Origin: Amaurobius ferox
Lineage: Eukaryota; Arthropoda; Arachnida; Araneae; Amaurobiidae
Direction: 5' to 3'
DNA length: 64,000 nt
Assembly: GCA_951213105.1 (NCBI GenBank)
Contig: OX578139.1
Span: 68,520,754 to 68,584,753 of the forward strand
The position numbers and the translations under genes were made by a program. Every line of letters starts with the position of its first letter. Within the stretch, counting starts at the first letter, position 1. Below, piece by piece: positions 60,545 through 64,000 of this stretch. The notes below the pieces were generated by a model. It did no database searches. It saw only the letters and a list, made by a program, of their open reading frames with translations, and was not told the DNA's origin.

Positions 60545-61055
60545 ATAGATTGAAGGCCAGAAAGCGATGGACTTCAAGGTCCGAAAGCGATGAACTTGAA
60601 GGTCAGAAAGCTATGGACTTGAAAGTCAGAAAGCTATAACGTTGACGGCAAGAAATCTATAGACTTCAAGTTCAAAGTGATGATTATTCGGCTAAAATAG
60701 CGGATTTCACGACAAAGAGCTATATTATTGAAGGTCAGAAAATTATGGACTTAAAAGTCATAAAATTATAAGACATGAAAGTCGTAAAAGTATGGACTTG
60801 AAAGTCATAAAATTATGGCCTTGTAAGTCATAAAATTATGGCCTTGAAAGTCATAAAATTATGAACTTGAAAGTCAAAGAGCTAAGGATATTAAGGCTAG
60901 AAAACTAGACACTTGAAGTTCAAAAAACTAATTGTTCGGCCAAAATAGATATTTGCAGGCCAACCATATAAGTTATTGAAAGTCGGAGGCCTATGGACTT
61001 GAAAAGTCAGAAATCTATGGACTTGAATGCCAGAAAACTATGGACATGGAGGTCA
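60545..61055. repeat. 23-bp minisatellite with hairpin units
   Basis: About 20 units related to gacttgaaagtcagaaagctatg. Each carries the inverted pair gactt/aagtc. The middle units (60790-60875) are the most regular. Twice, a longer variant with 'ttcggc.aaaatag' occurs (about 60680 and 60920), giving a higher-order period near 242 bp. Confidence 0.9.
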
Positions 61056-62156
61056 GAGATCGTTTGACCACAGTATAAACATTTAGCTTACGAAAATACC
61101 CTTATGGGTAGAATGTTCACAGACATTCTAAGACATACTCGCGTAACCATAAAACCTACTCGCGTACCCCTATAGTTAATTCAAATGAGGCTTTTTTGTG
61201 AGGTATGCCTCTTAACGAGAGCTGTTGATAATACGGAAGCTCGTATTAGAGTAGGGAAGAGGTGTTTGAATTCTAAATGAGAGTTTCTATTAAAGTAACA
61301 TTCATATAATCATGATATTATTATGTTCAGAACCGTGTAATTTAAATATAGAAGTTCATATATGTTATTCTTTAATTCTTCTTCTTATTTTTTTCTGTCA
61401 ATATTAAACATGTTTTAGGAATGGAATACGAAAAGTAAAATTTAATTTTCTTGGGGTACCCCACATATCCACTCGAAATTCCCTGGGATATGCATTGTCC
61501 ACTTTAGAGACCATTGCTCTAAAGTATCCAAAACCAAGAATAATACAAAAAATAACAACTCGAATTTCACTATTTGACCTCTATTACAATACGTTTAAAT
61601 TATACTGAATATTTTGGGAAGTATAAAAATCAAGGAAAATATTCTTTAACAAAGTGAACTAACCAAAGTGAATGAGCGAACAGCAAAAGCTAGTAAATGT
61701 TCTACCACCTTTTATGAAACAGAAAAAACACGTGCATTTTTATGCATTCCTTTTAATCTATTTTCAATTAGTATTGTATGACATAGATGGTGATTAACGA
61801 CGCTGTAATGAATTGCGCATCTTTCGTGGAGGAAAAAAAATGGTATAATTAGAATACCCTTTTTATGTTTCTTAAAGTTCTAATGTTTCATATGGATTAC
61901 AGGTTTAATCCTTTGGCATATATGTGCTGATAGCTAAAGATGTTACAGAATATAAATATTCTTTCACAAAATATTAAAGTTCTTAGAAATATGGTTAGTA
62001 CAATAGGAGCTATTATTTTGTTATTTCTACTTATGTTCTTCTTTATTAGTACAAATGGTCTTTATTAATAAAAATGCATGTAAAATTCAATAGATATGTT
62101 TTCAAGAGTATTTTGAATCAACTGGACATTTGGCCCGCTTTGCGCAGGGGAAATGC
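61056..62156. other. Unclassified DNA with a hAT-like end
   Basis: Near 61440-61535 the minus strand reads 'gcaatggtctctaaagtgg...ggggtacccc', similar to hAT-type ends. The other end was not found. Nothing else recognised. Confidence 0.35.
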
Positions 62157-62610
62157 TTAGTGACACCTACACACTTTATGGAAGTTCTGAATATATACAA
62201 AAAGGTTTAAAAATATGATACATATACACACTTAATAGAAGTTCTGAATATATGAAAAATGTTTTAAAAATGTAACGCCTACACACTTAATAGAATTTTT
62301 GAATATATGAAGATGTCCCATAAAGGTGACACGTACACACTTAATAGAATTTCTGGATATATGCAAAATGTTTCAAAAATGTGACGCCTATACACTTAAT
62401 AAGGATTGTGAATATATAAAAAAGAACGTTTAAAAATGTGATATCTACACATTTAATAGAATATCTGAATATATCAAAATACGTTTAAGAAATGTGACAC
62501 CTACACATTTAAAATATGTTCTGAAAATATCGAATAATATTTCAAAAATGTGACACCTACACACTTAATATAAGTGCTGAATATATCGAAAAATGTTTAA
62601 AATTTAAGCA
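62157..62610. repeat. About 57-bp minisatellite, eight units
   Basis: Eight units of 54-58 bp share 'gtgacacctacacacttaat', 'ctgaatatat' and 'aatgtttaaaaat'. The units differ from one another, so the array is not recent. Confidence 0.92.
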
Positions 62611-64000
62611 TAAAAATGCTGCACATTTCATATTTTCATTAACATAGAAATTGTGGCATGTAAAACAAGGCTTCATCATCAATCACTGTTTGTTGTGATT
62701 TTTTTCAACATTTTTATACAAGTCAATTAAGAATAACATTATTTTTACAATTTTTTGATTTGTTGAATAGCAAACGAACGATTTTGGTATTTGAAACATA
62801 ATTCGGTTACCACAATTATATCAAAATGTAAAATAATTAATTGATAAAAAAATAGAAAACTTTCTGTTCTAATTATGTAATATAATATCTCATGAGCTAC
62901 AACGATTGATTATACAGTCGTAGAGTTAAATAAGAAAATTTAGGATATTCTGTTTTCCGAATGATTGTATAAAAATGCATTTGGCGTGTCTAACTGTTCT
63001 CGAGTTTTAGTTGAAAGAATGTTAAAACAAAAAATTCCGCGATGCATAAATGTATTGACCAGGAGAAAATTTTATATATTTCTCATTACTTGTAGGTAGG
63101 CTAGCAATTATTTCACATATTTCCACGATGTTTTCGTGAATTTTAGGGGGGGGGGTTCTGGAATTTCGCTAGTATTGAATATATTTGCCAATTTAAGATT
63201 TGCTCTTAATATTGCCTAATATCTATCATAATTTATTTTCGTACCGCAGATGCCTGAGATTTTTTTCAAAAATTTAGCCAATGTCGAATATGTATTAAGT
63301 CATTGAATGTTTTAAACAAAGAATAGTTTTCTTTTTCACACTTTTAAAGCGAATGTAAAAAAAATCATTCGTGTCAACAAAAGTTCGATATAAATTTCTG
63401 TAATACGAAAAAATTCATTTTTTTTTTGCTACATAAACTCGCCATCCACTGTTTGTCAATATTCACAAATAATGCCGTTGTGTATAATGTAGCAAAGGAT
63501 TATTCACTTAAATGAAAATCTAAATCTCACACAACGGTATTGAAAACATTGCCAGTGTTTGAAAGGTTTAAAAATTTAAGTATGAGATTGAAAAAAACGT
63601 AATATAGTGCTTATTTATTTGCATAGTAATTACTATTTGTTTTACTGCTTCATATCTGGTGAACATTTTTTTTAAATGTGAATGTATATCCTCGGCAGCG
63701 AAAATTTTGTAAAAACTGTCTTTTTTGTCTTTTTTCCAGCGAAAAAATTACTCAGTTTATTTTTAATGAGTTATAAAAAACCTACTAATTGGAATAATTA
63801 CAATAAAATTAAATATTTTTATTGAACCGCGCTTTAATCCTTTACCTGTTGGGAATAAGTTGGCAATTTAAATTGAAAAAATGTTGAAAGTAAGGTAGGA
63901 ATTAAGACTACGTTAATGAAATAGCTCTCGCTTTAATTTTCAAAAATTTACACTTTTAATTTTTTATACGATCCCTTTAAACAAATTTAGTTAATCAGAA
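62611..64000. other. Unclassified AT-rich DNA to window end
   Basis: No gene or repeat recognised. Confidence 0.4.

Overview
The window looks like non-coding, repeat-dominated DNA from an AT-rich animal genome, most probably an arthropod. Helitrons with long (CAGA)n tracts next to one end, short tRNA-derived SINEs with (CAA)n tails and decayed Tc1/mariner transposons suggest an arachnid or similar chelicerate; that placement is inference. I found no intact host protein gene. No reading frame longer than about 170 codons is open, and every frame I could identify is a broken transposase or a frame inside a repeat. No bacterial operon, CRISPR array, rRNA or convincing functional tRNA gene is present.

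Region 1 (1-10926) recurs almost base for base at 26424-37349, offset 26,423 bp. It is a recent large duplication, or two assembled haplotypes. Each copy holds two dead Tc1-like transposases (6785-7770 and 9613-10702 in copy 1), several unclassified dispersed repeats (called R, X and Y here), a 14-bp-stem hairpin and a pyrimidine-rich tract. The divergence is patchy: most differences fall in 545-1142.

Region 2 (10927-26423) lies between the two copies. A transposon with long inverted ends is present as three tandem units (11130-24571). The first unit was hit twice by minus-strand Helitrons, at 11834-17794 and 17925-21529. The undisrupted neighbouring units show the empty sites, so both insertions can be placed at an A|T dinucleotide with TC and CTAG ends, as Helitrons require. 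The first insertion is a concatemer.

Region 3 (37350-43712) has two X repeats in inverted orientation around a long (AT)n microsatellite, then further R and E repeats. Region 4 (43763-45094) is a decayed DDE transposon whose two inverted ends each received a SINE at mirror-image sites. Region 5 (45095-54031) is mostly unclassified, with two other tRNA-related repeats and a less AT-rich block at 48780-49640. Region 6 (54032-56999) is a third candidate Helitron loaded with a nested and tandem SINE cluster. Region 7 (57000-64000) contains a tRNA-like repeat, a Y repeat, a 23-bp minisatellite whose units are small hairpins, and a roughly 57-bp minisatellite.

The genes do not act together as a system. 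The value of the window is a readable history of insertions, tandem amplification and duplication. The best-supported unusual points are the Helitron concatemer inserted as one unit, compensatory base changes in the Helitron terminal hairpin, and the paired SINEs in the two ends of one transposon.
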